In this document: positions 8,757 through 17,687 of the stretch, one piece after another | How the letters are laid out: every line of letters starts with the position of its first letter | Position numbering within the stretch: position 1 is the stretch's first letter | Position numbers and translations under genes: made by a program | Assembly (NCBI RefSeq): GCF_013450295.1 | Contig: NZ_SKBR01000006.1 | Coordinates: 1-59,549 of the forward strand | DNA: 59,549 bases | Direction of reading: 5' to 3' | From: Streptomyces sp. AJS327 | Lineage (GTDB): Bacteria > Actinomycetota > Actinomycetes > Streptomycetales > Streptomycetaceae | The notes under the pieces: model-generated | Seen by the model: the letters and a program-made list of their open reading frames with translations, nothing else | What the model was told of the DNA's origin: nothing | Database searches by the model: none

Positions 8757-10265
8757 ATGCCAGAGAGCCATCCCACCGCGAACACCAGCCACCGGAGCCG
8801 GACACCGGGGGCATCGCGGACACCCCGAAGCCCCCGCGCGGCCCGGCACCGGACCGCGACGGTCCTCACCGCGACGCTCAGCGCGCTCCTGCTGGTCCCG
8901 GCGACCCCGGCCGCGCTCGCCTTCCCCACCGCGCACCTCACCGAGGACGACGACCGGAACAGCGCGGGCCCCCGGAAAGAGGGCACCCCACACCCCGGCT
9001 CCCCCGGCACCGCTGATGCCCCGGGCCGTGGAACTAATGTCGCGGGAAGGCTCGTTGACGGGCACACGGACCACGCGGCACGCCACCGGATGGACACCGA
9101 AACGACCGCCGGAACCGGCAGCAGGACAACCCCGGTGACGGACACCGGAACCGAGAACGCGAAAAGCACCGGATTCACGGGGTTCGCGGACCGCTCGCCG
9201 GAGAGAAAAACCGCGGGAAGCGCGGATAACCCCCGGAGGTCCGGGACATCGGGAAAGGCGGAGAAAGCGGGATCAGCCGACGGCCGGGAAAGCGCCGCCG
9301 AACGCTTCGGCACCGGGACGCCCGGATTCCCGAAAACCCCCTGGGAGAAGGGGAGTCGGGCCGCCGAGGGCGACCGGGAGCGGCCCTCCGGCGCCACGCT
9401 CGACGGGGTGCCCGCGCACGAGGTAGCCGACCGGGCGCAGGAGCAGATGGAGTCGCTCTCCTCCGTCCGGCTGCGCATCACCGCACCCGCCTACGACCTA
9501 CGGATGTCCGTGGACGAGGGGGGCGACTGCGCGGGCTCCGTCGCGCTGCGCGGCAAGGGGCGCCTGGACATCGTCAAGCGCGGCGACGCGGTGTGGCTCA
9601 AGCCCGACGCGGCGTTCTGGAAGAAGGACCTCGGCGGCGCGCGGGGAGCCGAAGCCGCCGAACGCTTCGCGGGCCGCTATATCCGCGGCTCCGCCCAGGA
9701 CTCCGCGCTCCAGGGCATCACCGGCACCTGCGATCTGGACGCGCTGCGCGGCGGCACCGGCGCCGGGGACCAGTCGGGGCGGGACGCCCCGCGCGCCCCG
9801 GGCTGGAAGCTCGGCGAACGGACCGACTACCGGGGCGAACCGACGGTGACCGTCCGCCGGACGGAGAGCGGAGCCCGGGTCGAGATGGTCGTCGCGGCCG
9901 AGGGGAAGCCCTACCCGCTGCGGGTGGTGCGGGAGGAGGCGGACTCCGGAGGCCAGCGTGGTCCGGGTTCCGGAGGCGAGGAGAGCCGCAGCGAGCTGCG
10001 GCTCAGCGCCTTCGACGAACCGGTGCGCCCCCAGGCCCCGGACCGCTCCCGGACCATCCCGCCCGAGGAGCTGAACGAGCACCTCGGGAAACCCTCCGAG
10101 GAGGGCGGGGAGCCCGGCGAACCGCCCACCGAGCGGGTCCACGCCACCGGGCGGCACCCCCTCGGCCGCACCCCGGGAGACACCGGCACCGTCCCCACCA
10201 CGGACCCCGCCGACGGCCGGGCGCCCACCACCGCCGTCACCATCCCCACCACACACCGCCCCTGA
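8757..10265 (+). CDS. Secreted protein with LppX/LolA-like lipid-carrier resemblance
   Basis: The product has 502 residues. A long Arg-rich N-terminus runs into a hydrophobic segment (TATLSALLLVPATPAALAF, ending in an A-x-A type site), so it should be exported; no lipobox cysteine is present. Residues about 50-210 are low-complexity, Gly/Thr/Ser/Arg-rich and probably unstructured. The conserved-looking core (about 220-430: beginning ADRAQEQMESLSSVRLRI, then GDAVWLKPDAAFWKK) has the strand pattern of actinobacterial LppX/LolA-like proteins. The tail is Pro/Thr-rich. The ATG has GGAGG 9 bases upstream. It converges on the next gene with a 32-bp gap. Function is not known; the lipid-carrier reading is a weak fold-level inference. 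Confidence 0.7.
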   Translation: MPESHPTANTSHRSRTPGASRTPRSPRAARHRTATVLTATLSALLLVPATPAALAFPTAHLTEDDDRNSAGPRKEGTPHPGSPGTADAPGRGTNVAGRLVDGHTDHAARHRMDTETTAGTGSRTTPVTDTGTENAKSTGFTGFADRSPERKTAGSADNPRRSGTSGKAEKAGSADGRESAAERFGTGTPGFPKTPWEKGSRAAEGDRERPSGATLDGVPAHEVADRAQEQMESLSSVRLRITAPAYDLRMSVDEGGDCAGSVALRGKGRLDIVKRGDAVWLKPDAAFWKKDLGGARGAEAAERFAGRYIRGSAQDSALQGITGTCDLDALRGGTGAGDQSGRDAPRAPGWKLGERTDYRGEPTVTVRRTESGARVEMVVAAEGKPYPLRVVREEADSGGQRGPGSGGEESRSELRLSAFDEPVRPQAPDRSRTIPPEELNEHLGKPSEEGGEPGEPPTERVHATGRHPLGRTPGDTGTVPTTDPADGRAPTTAVTIPTTHRP

Positions 10266-10297
10266 CCAGGGCCCGGTACCGGAGGCGCGGCGCCGGG

Positions 10298-11524
10298 TTA
10301 CCCGGGGTGGACGGTGCCGACCGCCGCGCGGCGGTCCGGCGAGCGCGCCTGGTCGAGCCCGCCGCTGCCGCCGGACGACGGGGGCTCCGGCCCGTCACCG
10401 GGGTCCGAACCGTCGTCCGGCGCGTCCCCGTCGGGACCCTCCGGCTCCTCGGACTCCGAGTCCTCCGAACTCCCGGAGCCCGGCGCCTCCTTCAGTCCGC
10501 GCAGGAGGCCCTTGGTGTCCTCCTCCAGCCAGTCGGACACCTGCTGGCGGTCGGGCGTGGCCGAGGAGGAGCTTCCGCTCCCTCCCGTCAGCCAGGTCCA
10601 GCGCATCTCGACCGTCACCCAGCCCTCCCGTACCGCGAGCGTCGCGGTGCTGAAGCTGTCCGACGAGCCGCCGTCGCCCAGCCGGGTGATGAGAAAGGCG
10701 TCGTGCCCGACGTCCTCCAGCCCGGTGACCCGGTACCCGTCCGAACCGCTCTCCCGGTCGCTGAAGGCCCGCTGCCGGTCCTCGAACTCGATGAGCGGTT
10801 CCTGCTTCTTGTGCCACTCCACGCTGACCGAGACCGTGCCCGAGCCGCTGGAGTCGCTCTTCGACAGCGACTTGGTGCAGTGGCTCTGGTCCAGCGTGTT
10901 CCGCTCGGAGGCGGAGCCGTCGGGGGAACCGCTGGACTCCCGGACGGTGTGGTCCCTCTTCAGCGCGTCCAGTTCGGTGATCGCGCACAGGTCGCTGTGG
11001 AAGTTGTTGCCGGCGAAGTCGGGCTCCGCGGACTTCGGGCCGCCCCAGTTCCCGGTGGCCACCAGCGTGGTGCCACCGACCAGGGCCGTGAACACCGCTC
11101 CCGCGACGCCGCCCCAGAGCCAGCCCCAGCCGCGCTTCGGGGGCGTCCCGCCGTAACCGGCCGGGCCGCGCGCCCCACCGGGCACGGCGGCCCCGGCCCC
11201 CGCGCCAGCGAATCCGGGTGGCGCGAACCCGCCCTGCCCTGCTCCCGGCTGTCCCAACCCACCCTGGAAGGCGGTCTGTTGGCTGGAGCCCGGCACCGCG
11301 GGGGGCACCGGAGCCTGATACGGGTTGGCCGAAACCTGCTGCCCCTGCTCCCCCGCCTGAGGGGGGCCGAACCCCCGGGTCTCCCGCGCGTTCGGCGGCG
11401 GCGGCCCGGCCTGCTGCCCCGGTAGCGCCCCCGGTGGCCCAGCGGCCCGCGGCGGCCCCTGCGGTGGGTCGTTCACGTACGGATTCGGCTGCTGTGCGTG
11501 CGGCTGTTCCCCCGGTGTCCCCAT
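10298..11524 (-). CDS. Single-pass membrane protein with Pro/Gln-rich N-terminus, unknown function
   Basis: This 408-residue protein has about 125 residues of Pro/Gly/Gln-rich cytoplasmic sequence, then one membrane segment (WLWGGVAGAVFTALVGGTTL), and an exported C-terminal domain. That domain begins with a Cys (HSDLCAITELDAL) and has a second one (SHCTKSL), reminiscent of DUF3558-type actinobacterial envelope proteins. The last 70 residues are acidic and Ser/Pro-rich. The ATG at 11524 was taken because the sequence from MGTPGEQP onward is the typical start of such proteins and upstream sequence has no coding character. No function can be assigned. It converges with the secreted protein gene. 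Confidence 0.75.
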   Translation of the reverse strand: MGTPGEQPHAQQPNPYVNDPPQGPPRAAGPPGALPGQQAGPPPPNARETRGFGPPQAGEQGQQVSANPYQAPVPPAVPGSSQQTAFQGGLGQPGAGQGGFAPPGFAGAGAGAAVPGGARGPAGYGGTPPKRGWGWLWGGVAGAVFTALVGGTTLVATGNWGGPKSAEPDFAGNNFHSDLCAITELDALKRDHTVRESSGSPDGSASERNTLDQSHCTKSLSKSDSSGSGTVSVSVEWHKKQEPLIEFEDRQRAFSDRESGSDGYRVTGLEDVGHDAFLITRLGDGGSSDSFSTATLAVREGWVTVEMRWTWLTGGSGSSSSATPDRQQVSDWLEEDTKGLLRGLKEAPGSGSSEDSESEEPEGPDGDAPDDGSDPGDGPEPPSSGGSGGLDQARSPDRRAAVGTVHPG

Positions 11525-11693
11525 AGCCACGAATGTACCGCCCCTCGTTCGACCGGCATCGCTCCAAGGCCACACCTCCGGGCCACCTCGCGGCGTCCCG
11601 CGCCGGGGCCGACCAGACGGTACGCGCGACGGGTTGGGGGCTCCGGAACTCCCCGGCGCCCGTCCGCCCCGCACGGCGGTCAGGCCCCCCGCA

Positions 11694-11739
11694 CGCGCGT
11701 CCGCCCCGCCCGGAGGGTTCCGGGCGGGGCGGACGCGCG
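11694..11739 (-). terminator. Perfect 21-bp stem terminator of mdh
   Basis: Bases 11694-11714 and 11719-11739 are perfect inverted repeats around the 4-base loop GGGT. The stem lies 21 bp past the mdh stop. It is the strongest hairpin of the window and an evident terminator, although it lacks a T tract. Confidence 0.85.
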
Positions 11740-11759
11740 GACGCGGGGATGCCCCGGGA

Positions 11760-12749
11760 TCAGAGCAGGCCCAGGCCCCGCACCGCGTCGCGCTCCTCGG
11801 CCAGCTCCTGGACGGAGGCGTCGATCCGCGGCCGGGAGAACTCGTTGATCTCCAGCCCCTGCACGATCCGGTACTGACCGCCCTCGGTGGTGACCGGGAA
11901 CGAGGAGATCAGGCCCTCGGGAACCCCGTAGGAACCGTCGGACGGGATGCCCATGGAGGTCCAGTCACCCTCGGCGGTGCCGTTGACCCAGGTGTGGACG
12001 TGGTCGATAGCGGCGTTCGCGGCGGAGGCGGCGGAAGAGGCGCCACGCGCCTCGATGATCGCCGCGCCGCGCTTGGCGACGGTCGGGATGAACTCCTCCG
12101 CCAGCCACTTCTCGTCGTTCACGGCCTCAGCGGCGCTCTTCCCCGCGATGGTGGCGTGGAAGATGTCCGGGTACTGGGTCGCCGAGTGGTTGCCCCAGAT
12201 CGTCAGCCGCTCGATGTCCGCGACCCGGCTGCCGGTCTTCTTCGCCAGCTGGGTCAGCGCGCGGTTGTGGTCGAGGCGGGTCATCGCGGTGAAGCGCGCG
12301 GCCGGGACGTCCGGCGCCGCGGCCTGCGCGATCAGCGCGTTGGTGTTGGCCGGGTTGCCGACCACCAGCACCTTGACGTCGTCGGCGGCGTGGTCGTTGA
12401 TCGCCCGGCCCTGCGGCTTGAAGATCCCGCCGTTCGCCTCCAGCAGGTCACCGCGCTCCATGCCCTTCGTCCGCGGCCGGGCACCGACCAGCAGGGCCAC
12501 GTTGCAGCCGTCGAAGGCGGTGTTCGGGTCGTCGGTGATCCTGATGTCGTTGAGCAGCGGGAAGGCGCAGTCGTCCAGCTCCATGGCGGTGCCCTCGGCC
12601 GCCTTGAGCGCCGGGGTGATCTCCAGCAGCCGGAGGTTCACCGGCACATCGGCACCGAGCAGCTGGCCGGAGGCGATACGGAAGAGCAGCGCGTAACCGA
12701 TCTGGCCGGCGGCTCCGGTGACGGTGACATTGACGGGGGTGCGGGTCAT
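11760..12749 (-). CDS. mdh: Malate dehydrogenase
   Basis: This 329-residue NAD-dependent enzyme of the TCA cycle interconverts malate and oxaloacetate. It has the nucleotide-binding motif TGAAGQIGY (11-19), substrate arginines in GARPRTKGMERGD (R91, R93, R99), NPANTN (132-137) and the catalytic Asp160/His188 pair (TRLDHNR and IWGNHSA). The length matches the cytosolic-type MDH of actinobacteria. The ATG at 12749 begins the conserved N-terminus. It is monocistronic: a strong terminator follows, and a palindrome overlapping a plausible promoter lies about 210 bp upstream, which may link its expression to carbon metabolism. Confidence 0.97.
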   Translation of the reverse strand: MTRTPVNVTVTGAAGQIGYALLFRIASGQLLGADVPVNLRLLEITPALKAAEGTAMELDDCAFPLLNDIRITDDPNTAFDGCNVALLVGARPRTKGMERGDLLEANGGIFKPQGRAINDHAADDVKVLVVGNPANTNALIAQAAAPDVPAARFTAMTRLDHNRALTQLAKKTGSRVADIERLTIWGNHSATQYPDIFHATIAGKSAAEAVNDEKWLAEEFIPTVAKRGAAIIEARGASSAASAANAAIDHVHTWVNGTAEGDWTSMGIPSDGSYGVPEGLISSFPVTTEGGQYRIVQGLEINEFSRPRIDASVQELAEERDAVRGLGLL

Positions 12750-13885
12750 GGCGATCTCCGTAGTACCTGACGTCGTTGAGGTATCCCCGAGCCGAGGCGC
12801 GAGGGACCGGGTTCCCCGGAGCGTCAACCCCGAGGTGCCCCCGGGGCGTTCGGCCCCGGAGCGCCCTCCGGGACGGTGGCCGGGAGTCCCGGGGAACGGC
12901 CGCTGCGGGCACCGACCCCGCGGGCGTCCTGGCTCGGCCCCGGCCTGGCGGCGGGTCTCTCTACATCAAGAGACCCAGGGCAGGCTATCCGACGGCCCCC
13001 CGCGCGAGGTATCGGCCCTCGCCCCCGGCGCGCGCTCCGCCCCGCGAGCGAGGCGGCGAGCTGACCGGTACGGGCCCGCGCAGCCGCCGGTGACCCACCC
13101 AGCCACGGGAGGGCCGAGGGGAGCGTCCCGTGGGTCGCTACACGGGCCCGAGAAGCTCCACTCCCCGGGGGGGTTCCGGGGGTCCGGGGGACGTGCGCGG
13201 GGGGGGCGGCCGGAGCCACCGCCCGCCCGTGCCGGGCGGGCCGGTCGCCGGGTGTCGGAGGCGGGTTGGCGACCCGCCACCGCGTGGCACCGGACCGTCT
13301 GAGGGGCAGCCGTCCGTCAAGGAGGGGAAACCGGACGGCTGCCGCCGACGGCCTGCACCCCGAAGGGCCACCAGGGATCTGCCCGTTTCCGGCCGCCGCA
13401 TTCCCCGACTCCCCCGCCCGGATGGTGCGCGCACCGGAAACCACGCGGATGTCCCCCGTACGGATAACGACCCGCCGGGAACGGCCACCGGAAGGCGGAC
13501 CGGAAGGCGGAGGGGCCGAGGAGGACGGTGGCCAGCGCCGGACGGACGGCCGGGCGGCGCGCGGAACTCCCCGGCGGCCGCTACCGGCCGACCGGCCACC
13601 GGACGCGCACGGCCGGGCCGGACGGGTGTGCGGAGGCGCCGGGCGGGGTGGAACCGGCGGCCGGTCCGCCGGAGCCCCGCGTCCGGCGGGCGAGGGGCGC
13701 GAGCGCCCCCGCCCCGGGCCACCACGCCCCGGGGGCGCCCGGGAGACACCGCCCGGAAGACGGCGCTCAGCCCGCACGCGCTCAGCCCCCGCGAGGCGTC
13801 CGGCCCACGCGATACGTCCGGCCCGCACGGCACGCGCGTCCCACGGGGGCCAACCGGCCCGCGGGGCCTCCCGGGCCCACGCGGC
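12750..13885. other. 1.1-kb intergenic region upstream of mdh
   Basis: No frame here has convincing coding character. It holds the mdh promoter/operator candidate (12953-12987) and two further hairpins: GGCGGGT-N5-ACCCGCC (13260-13278) and a 12-bp perfect stem at 13305-13343 whose loop contains AAGGAGGGG. The rest is GC-rich sequence with no structure I can name. Confidence 0.6.
12953..12987 (-). promoter_or_regulatory. Operator palindrome at the probable mdh promoter
   Basis: GGGTCTCT (12953-12960) and AGAGACCC (12969-12976) are perfect 8-bp inverted arms with spacer CTACATCA. On the minus strand a -10-like TAGCCT (12987-12982) lies directly upstream, placing the palindrome at the start of transcription, a repressor-like position. 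The bound factor is unknown. Confidence 0.45.
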
Positions 13886-15574
13886 CTACTTGGTGCAGCC
13901 CTTGCCGCCCGCGGCGAGCGTCGCGCAGGCCCGGGCCTGCTTGCCCCGGGTGACCGAGACCATCGCGGTGTACGCGTCGTTGGTGGTGCCCACGGTGTCG
14001 GTCTCGGACTGCTCGCCGGACGTGATCACCAGCTTGTCGCCCTTGACGGCGCTCTGGATGCGGGCCCACGCCGCTCGGCAGACCTTGCTGTAGCGCACCT
14101 CGACATAGCTCTGCCCGACCCAGCCGGAGGTCGAGGTCTTCGCGTACTGCCCGCCGCAGCCCATGTCCTCGGGGTCCTTGCCCGAGCAGTCCGCGCCCTG
14201 GCACTTGACCCCCTTCGGCAGGTCGGGGTCCTTCGCCGTCGGCGAGGGCTTGGCGGGCGCCGCCTCCTTCTCGGAGCCCATCCGGTCGAAGGCGAACACG
14301 GCCCCCGCGATCAGGACGAGCGCGCCCACCGCGCCGACGAGGAACATCGTGACCCTCCGCTTCCCGGAACCCCGGGAAGCGGAGCCGGGTATCTCCGGGG
14401 CGGGCGGACCGGGCGGCTCGGCACCGGCGGGCGGGCCCGGCACCCCCGCGCCGCTCCCCCCGGACGCGGGGCGGACGCCGCTCACCGAGGGCTGGGCCGT
14501 GGTGAGCGCCTCGCTTCCGGCCGGGGGCCGCCCCGAGGGGGACCCGCCGGACGAGGGTCCGCCAGCGCTCCGCGCCTCCGTGCCCGCCGCCTCGCGCCGG
14601 GCGCGCTCCCGGCCCCAGGACGCGACGTCGCGCTGCGGGCCGTCCGCCCCGGAACCCGGGACCTTCGGCAGCGGCGCGGTCGCCGGGGCGGGCGAGGCCG
14701 TGGGCGCGGAGGCGGAGGCGGAGGCGGAGGCGGACCGGGCCCCCGGCTCCTGGGTGGTTCCGGTGCCCCAGTGCAGCTGGGTGGTAGCGCCACCGCCGGG
14801 CGGGGTGCCCGTCGGGGCGCCGCCGGGGCCGTGGCCGAGGATGGCGCTGCGGCGCAGCACCGTCGTCCGGTCGTCCATCTCCGGCCAGCCGTCCCCGGCG
14901 GGCGTGTTCCGCGCCGGGCCACCGGTGGGGGACGGCCGCCCCGACGGCCCGGGCGTCCCGGCGCCGACGGACGGCACGGCGGTGGTGGGGGCCTCGGTGG
15001 CTGGTTCCGGACGGGCGCCCGGCCCGCGCTGAGCGGGGACGGTCGACTCCGCGGGCGCGGCGGCCGGGGACCCCGTGGAAGCCGAGGCGGCGGGCGACCC
15101 CGAGGCCGCCGGACGGCCCGCGGCGGCGGGCGGCTGGGCGGCGGGCGGCGCGACGGGCCCCTCTGCCACGGGCCGGGCCGTGGCGCTCCGGTCCTTGCCG
15201 CGGCCGCGGCGACGGCCCTTGGCGGGCTCGTCCGTGATCTCACCGAGCGCGGCCCGCGCCTGCGCGACCTGGATGGCCTCCATCGTGACGTCGTGCCGCA
15301 TCTCGCTGCGGCTCCAGGCCCGTTCGGCCAGCTCCCACATGGTGGCGAGGTGCCGTACGTCCGTGCCGGTGACCTCGGCCAGCGCCCGTGCCTCGCCCCG
15401 GGGTGGCAGCAGCCTGCCGTTGAGGTACCGCTCCCACGAGGACTTGCTGTAGCCCGTGCGGTCCGCGACCGTGGCGATACTCAGCCCGCTGCGGTCCACG
15501 AGTCCGCGCAGCTGGCTCGCGAACTCGTGGATCTGCGGATCCAGTTCCTCCGGTAGCGCCTTCCAACGAGGCAT
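13886..15574 (-). CDS. XRE-family HTH membrane protein with C-terminal DUF2690 domain
   Basis: The product has 562 residues. Residues about 10-75 form a helix-turn-helix domain (LRGLVDRSGLSIATVADRTG...SKSSWERYLNGR). A long Pro/Ala/Gly-rich linker follows, then one membrane segment (VTMFLVGAVGALVLIAGAVF, about 405-425). The exported C-terminal DUF2690 domain contains paired Cys (KCQGADCSGKDPEDMGC, and C near the end). The layout suggests a transmembrane regulator that couples an extracytoplasmic cue to DNA binding, similar in plan to RodZ-like proteins; this is inference. The ATG at 15574 follows GGGGGAGG closely and starts MPRWKALPEEL, the usual beginning of this family. Confidence 0.85.
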   Translation of the reverse strand: MPRWKALPEELDPQIHEFASQLRGLVDRSGLSIATVADRTGYSKSSWERYLNGRLLPPRGEARALAEVTGTDVRHLATMWELAERAWSRSEMRHDVTMEAIQVAQARAALGEITDEPAKGRRRGRGKDRSATARPVAEGPVAPPAAQPPAAAGRPAASGSPAASASTGSPAAAPAESTVPAQRGPGARPEPATEAPTTAVPSVGAGTPGPSGRPSPTGGPARNTPAGDGWPEMDDRTTVLRRSAILGHGPGGAPTGTPPGGGATTQLHWGTGTTQEPGARSASASASASAPTASPAPATAPLPKVPGSGADGPQRDVASWGRERARREAAGTEARSAGGPSSGGSPSGRPPAGSEALTTAQPSVSGVRPASGGSGAGVPGPPAGAEPPGPPAPEIPGSASRGSGKRRVTMFLVGAVGALVLIAGAVFAFDRMGSEKEAAPAKPSPTAKDPDLPKGVKCQGADCSGKDPEDMGCGGQYAKTSTSGWVGQSYVEVRYSKVCRAAWARIQSAVKGDKLVITSGEQSETDTVGTTNDAYTAMVSVTRGKQARACATLAAGGKGCTK

Positions 15575-16236
15575 TGCCTCCCCCTTGTCCCCCGAATGTC
15601 CCGACTCCCCCCGTGCCGCACGCCCTGCGGACGACGCACTGGCTGTCCAGGGGGATGCAGAAAGCCAGGATGTCAGTTCCGAGTTCGGGGGCGCACGGGG
15701 GCAATTCGTGCGAGATTGCCACACCTGCGCACGCCCCCCTTGGCACTGCGCCGCCCCCAGTTTGCCACTCGTGCACCGTCCGTCCCCCGGCCCCCGACTG
15801 TGATCTGTTCGGCCGTACGATCGATGCCCGCCGGGCATACCCGGCCGTAACGCCATGAAATTCCCGGCACGGAAAGCCACGATCCGGCCACGGAGCCGCG
15901 CGAGGGCCCGGGATCCGGCCACCGCGCCACCCGGCTCCCGCGCCCGCCCCACACGGCCATCCGCCCGCCCCGCCCCACGCCCCCGAACCCGTGAGAGCCC
16001 GCCCGGCGGACCGCCGCCCCCGCCCCACGGGCGAGCCGGGATCCCACGGGAACCGGACAGCTCCGGGGCTGGAAACCCCCGGCGGGAGGGGCGGCCCGCC
16101 CGGACGCGCCGCGACTCGGACCGTTTCGCGGCTCCCGCACGTGCCCCGGCTCGGGACGTGCGGCGGTTCCCGCACGCGACCCGACTCCGCACGTGCCACG
16201 GCTCAGGACCTGACCCGGCTCAGGACCTGACCCGGC
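15575..16236. other. Intergenic region between icd and the XRE-DUF2690 gene
   Basis: The 662 bp contain no supported gene. An inverted repeat GGCAAT (15700-15705)/ATTGCC (15715-15720) with a 9-base spacer lies about 125 bp upstream of the XRE gene start and may be an autoregulatory site. A 17-bp tandem repeat abuts the icd end (16201-16251). Confidence 0.55.
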
Positions 16237-16251
16237 TCAGGACGTGAGGCG
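16201..16251. repeat. 17-bp tandem repeat running into the icd stop codon
   Basis: Two exact copies of GCTCAGGACCTGACCCG (16201-16217 and 16218-16234) are followed by a diverged third copy (16235-16251) that contains the icd stop codon and its last codons. The pattern looks like local tandem duplication of the gene end. Confidence 0.85.
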
Positions 16252-17454
16252 ACGGGTCAGCTCGGCGGCGAGCGCGTCGAGGAACTGCTCGGTGGTCAGG
16301 TAGGGCGTGTCCGGGCCGACGAGAAGCGCCAGGTCCCGCGTCATCCGGCCGCCCTCCACCGTCTCCACGCACACCCGCTCCAGGGTGTGCGCGAACTCCC
16401 CGACGTCCGGGGTGCCGTCCAGCTCGGCCCGGTGGGCGAGGGCCCGGGACCAGGCGAAGATCGAGGCGATGGGGTTGGTGGAGGTCGGCAGCCCCTGCTG
16501 GTGGCGCCGGTAGTGCCGGGTGACGGTGCCGTGCGCGGCCTCCGCCTCCACCGTGCCGCCGTCCGGGGTCATCAGCACCGAGGTCATCAGCCCGAGCGAG
16601 CCGAAGCCCTGGGCGACGGCGTCGGACTGGACGTCGCCGTCGTAGTTCTTGCACGCCCAGACGTAGCCGCCGGGCCACCTGAGCGCGGCCGCGACCATGT
16701 CGTCGATCAGCCGGTGCTCGTAGGTGAGCCTCGCCGCCTCGAACCGTTCGGCGAACTCGGTGTCGTAGACCTCCTGGAACAGTTCCTTGAACCGGCCGTC
16801 GTAGACCTTGAGGATCGTGTTCTTGGTGGACAGGTAGACCGGGTAGTTCCGGGCGAGCCCGTAGCGGAAGGTGGCCCGCGCGAAGTCGCGGATCGACGCG
16901 TCGTGGTTGTACATGCCCAGGGCCACGCCGGGGCCGGGGAAGTCGTGCACCTCCAGCTCGACGGGGTCGCCGCCACCCTCGGGGACGAAGTTCATGGTGA
17001 GCGTGCCGGGCCCGGGGATCCGGAGGTCGGTGGCCCGGTACTGGTCGCCGAAGGCGTGCCGCCCGATGATGATCGGTTCCGTCCAGCGCGGCACCAGCCG
17101 GGGCACGTTCCGGATCACGATGGGCTCGCGGAAGAGCACCCCGCCGAGGAGGTCGCGGATCGTGCCGTTCGGGGAACGCCACATCCGGCGCAGCCCGAAC
17201 TCCTCGACCCGCGCCTCGTCCGGCGTGATCGTGGCGCACTTGACGCCCGCGCCGTGCTCCCGGATGGCCTTCGCCGCCTCGACGGTGACCTGGTCGTCGG
17301 TGGCGTCCCGGTTCTCGATGCCGAGGTCGTAGGAGCGCAGCTCGACGTCGAGGTGCGGCAGGACCAGCTTCTCCTTGATGAGCCGCCAGATGACACGGGT
17401 CATCTCGTCGCCGTCGAGTTCGACGACCGGGCGGGCGACCTTGATCTTGGCCAT
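16237..17454 (-). CDS. icd: NADP-dependent isocitrate dehydrogenase, eukaryotic-type homodimeric form
   Basis: This 405-residue enzyme oxidises isocitrate to 2-oxoglutarate with NADP. It belongs to the homodimeric subfamily related to mitochondrial/cytosolic eukaryotic IDH: signature stretches are STKNTILKVYDGRF, YEHRLIDDMVA, WACKNYDGDVQSD and EAAHGTVTRHYR, plus the NPIASIFAW segment. Many Streptomyces instead carry a monomeric IDH of about 740 residues, so this type is notable. The ATG at 17454 is preceded by AGAGGGA. It lies near mdh, but the two genes are separated by the XRE gene and long gaps, so they are not one operon. Confidence 0.95.
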   Translation of the reverse strand: MAKIKVARPVVELDGDEMTRVIWRLIKEKLVLPHLDVELRSYDLGIENRDATDDQVTVEAAKAIREHGAGVKCATITPDEARVEEFGLRRMWRSPNGTIRDLLGGVLFREPIVIRNVPRLVPRWTEPIIIGRHAFGDQYRATDLRIPGPGTLTMNFVPEGGGDPVELEVHDFPGPGVALGMYNHDASIRDFARATFRYGLARNYPVYLSTKNTILKVYDGRFKELFQEVYDTEFAERFEAARLTYEHRLIDDMVAAALRWPGGYVWACKNYDGDVQSDAVAQGFGSLGLMTSVLMTPDGGTVEAEAAHGTVTRHYRRHQQGLPTSTNPIASIFAWSRALAHRAELDGTPDVGEFAHTLERVCVETVEGGRMTRDLALLVGPDTPYLTTEQFLDALAAELTRRLTS

Positions 17455-17687
17455 GGGGTGTACGTCCCTCTCGCGCGGCGGTGGCTCCGGTAACCGGCGG
17501 GATCACGGCGGGCACACGGCAGAAACCGATGAGATCGGCGAAAACCGTTGGAAATCACCGAAAGGAGAAGCTTTCCGCCGATACGTCCCACAAGATCCCG
17601 AACCACCGTAGCCCCGGCGGCCGCCGAAACCCCGCCACCGCGACGCGCCCACCCCACCGCCGCGACGGTCCGGCGGCCGGCGAACGC

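Noticed and set aside
13130..15556. An 808-codon plus-strand frame opposite the XRE-DUF2690 gene
   Set aside because: No domain resemblance; its Gly/Arg-rich composition mirrors the Pro/Ala linker encoded on the other strand.
17520..17687. Possible small gene between icd and the HxlR gene
   Set aside because: No frame has both a start with a ribosome site and coding-like codon use; it is probably the icd promoter region.
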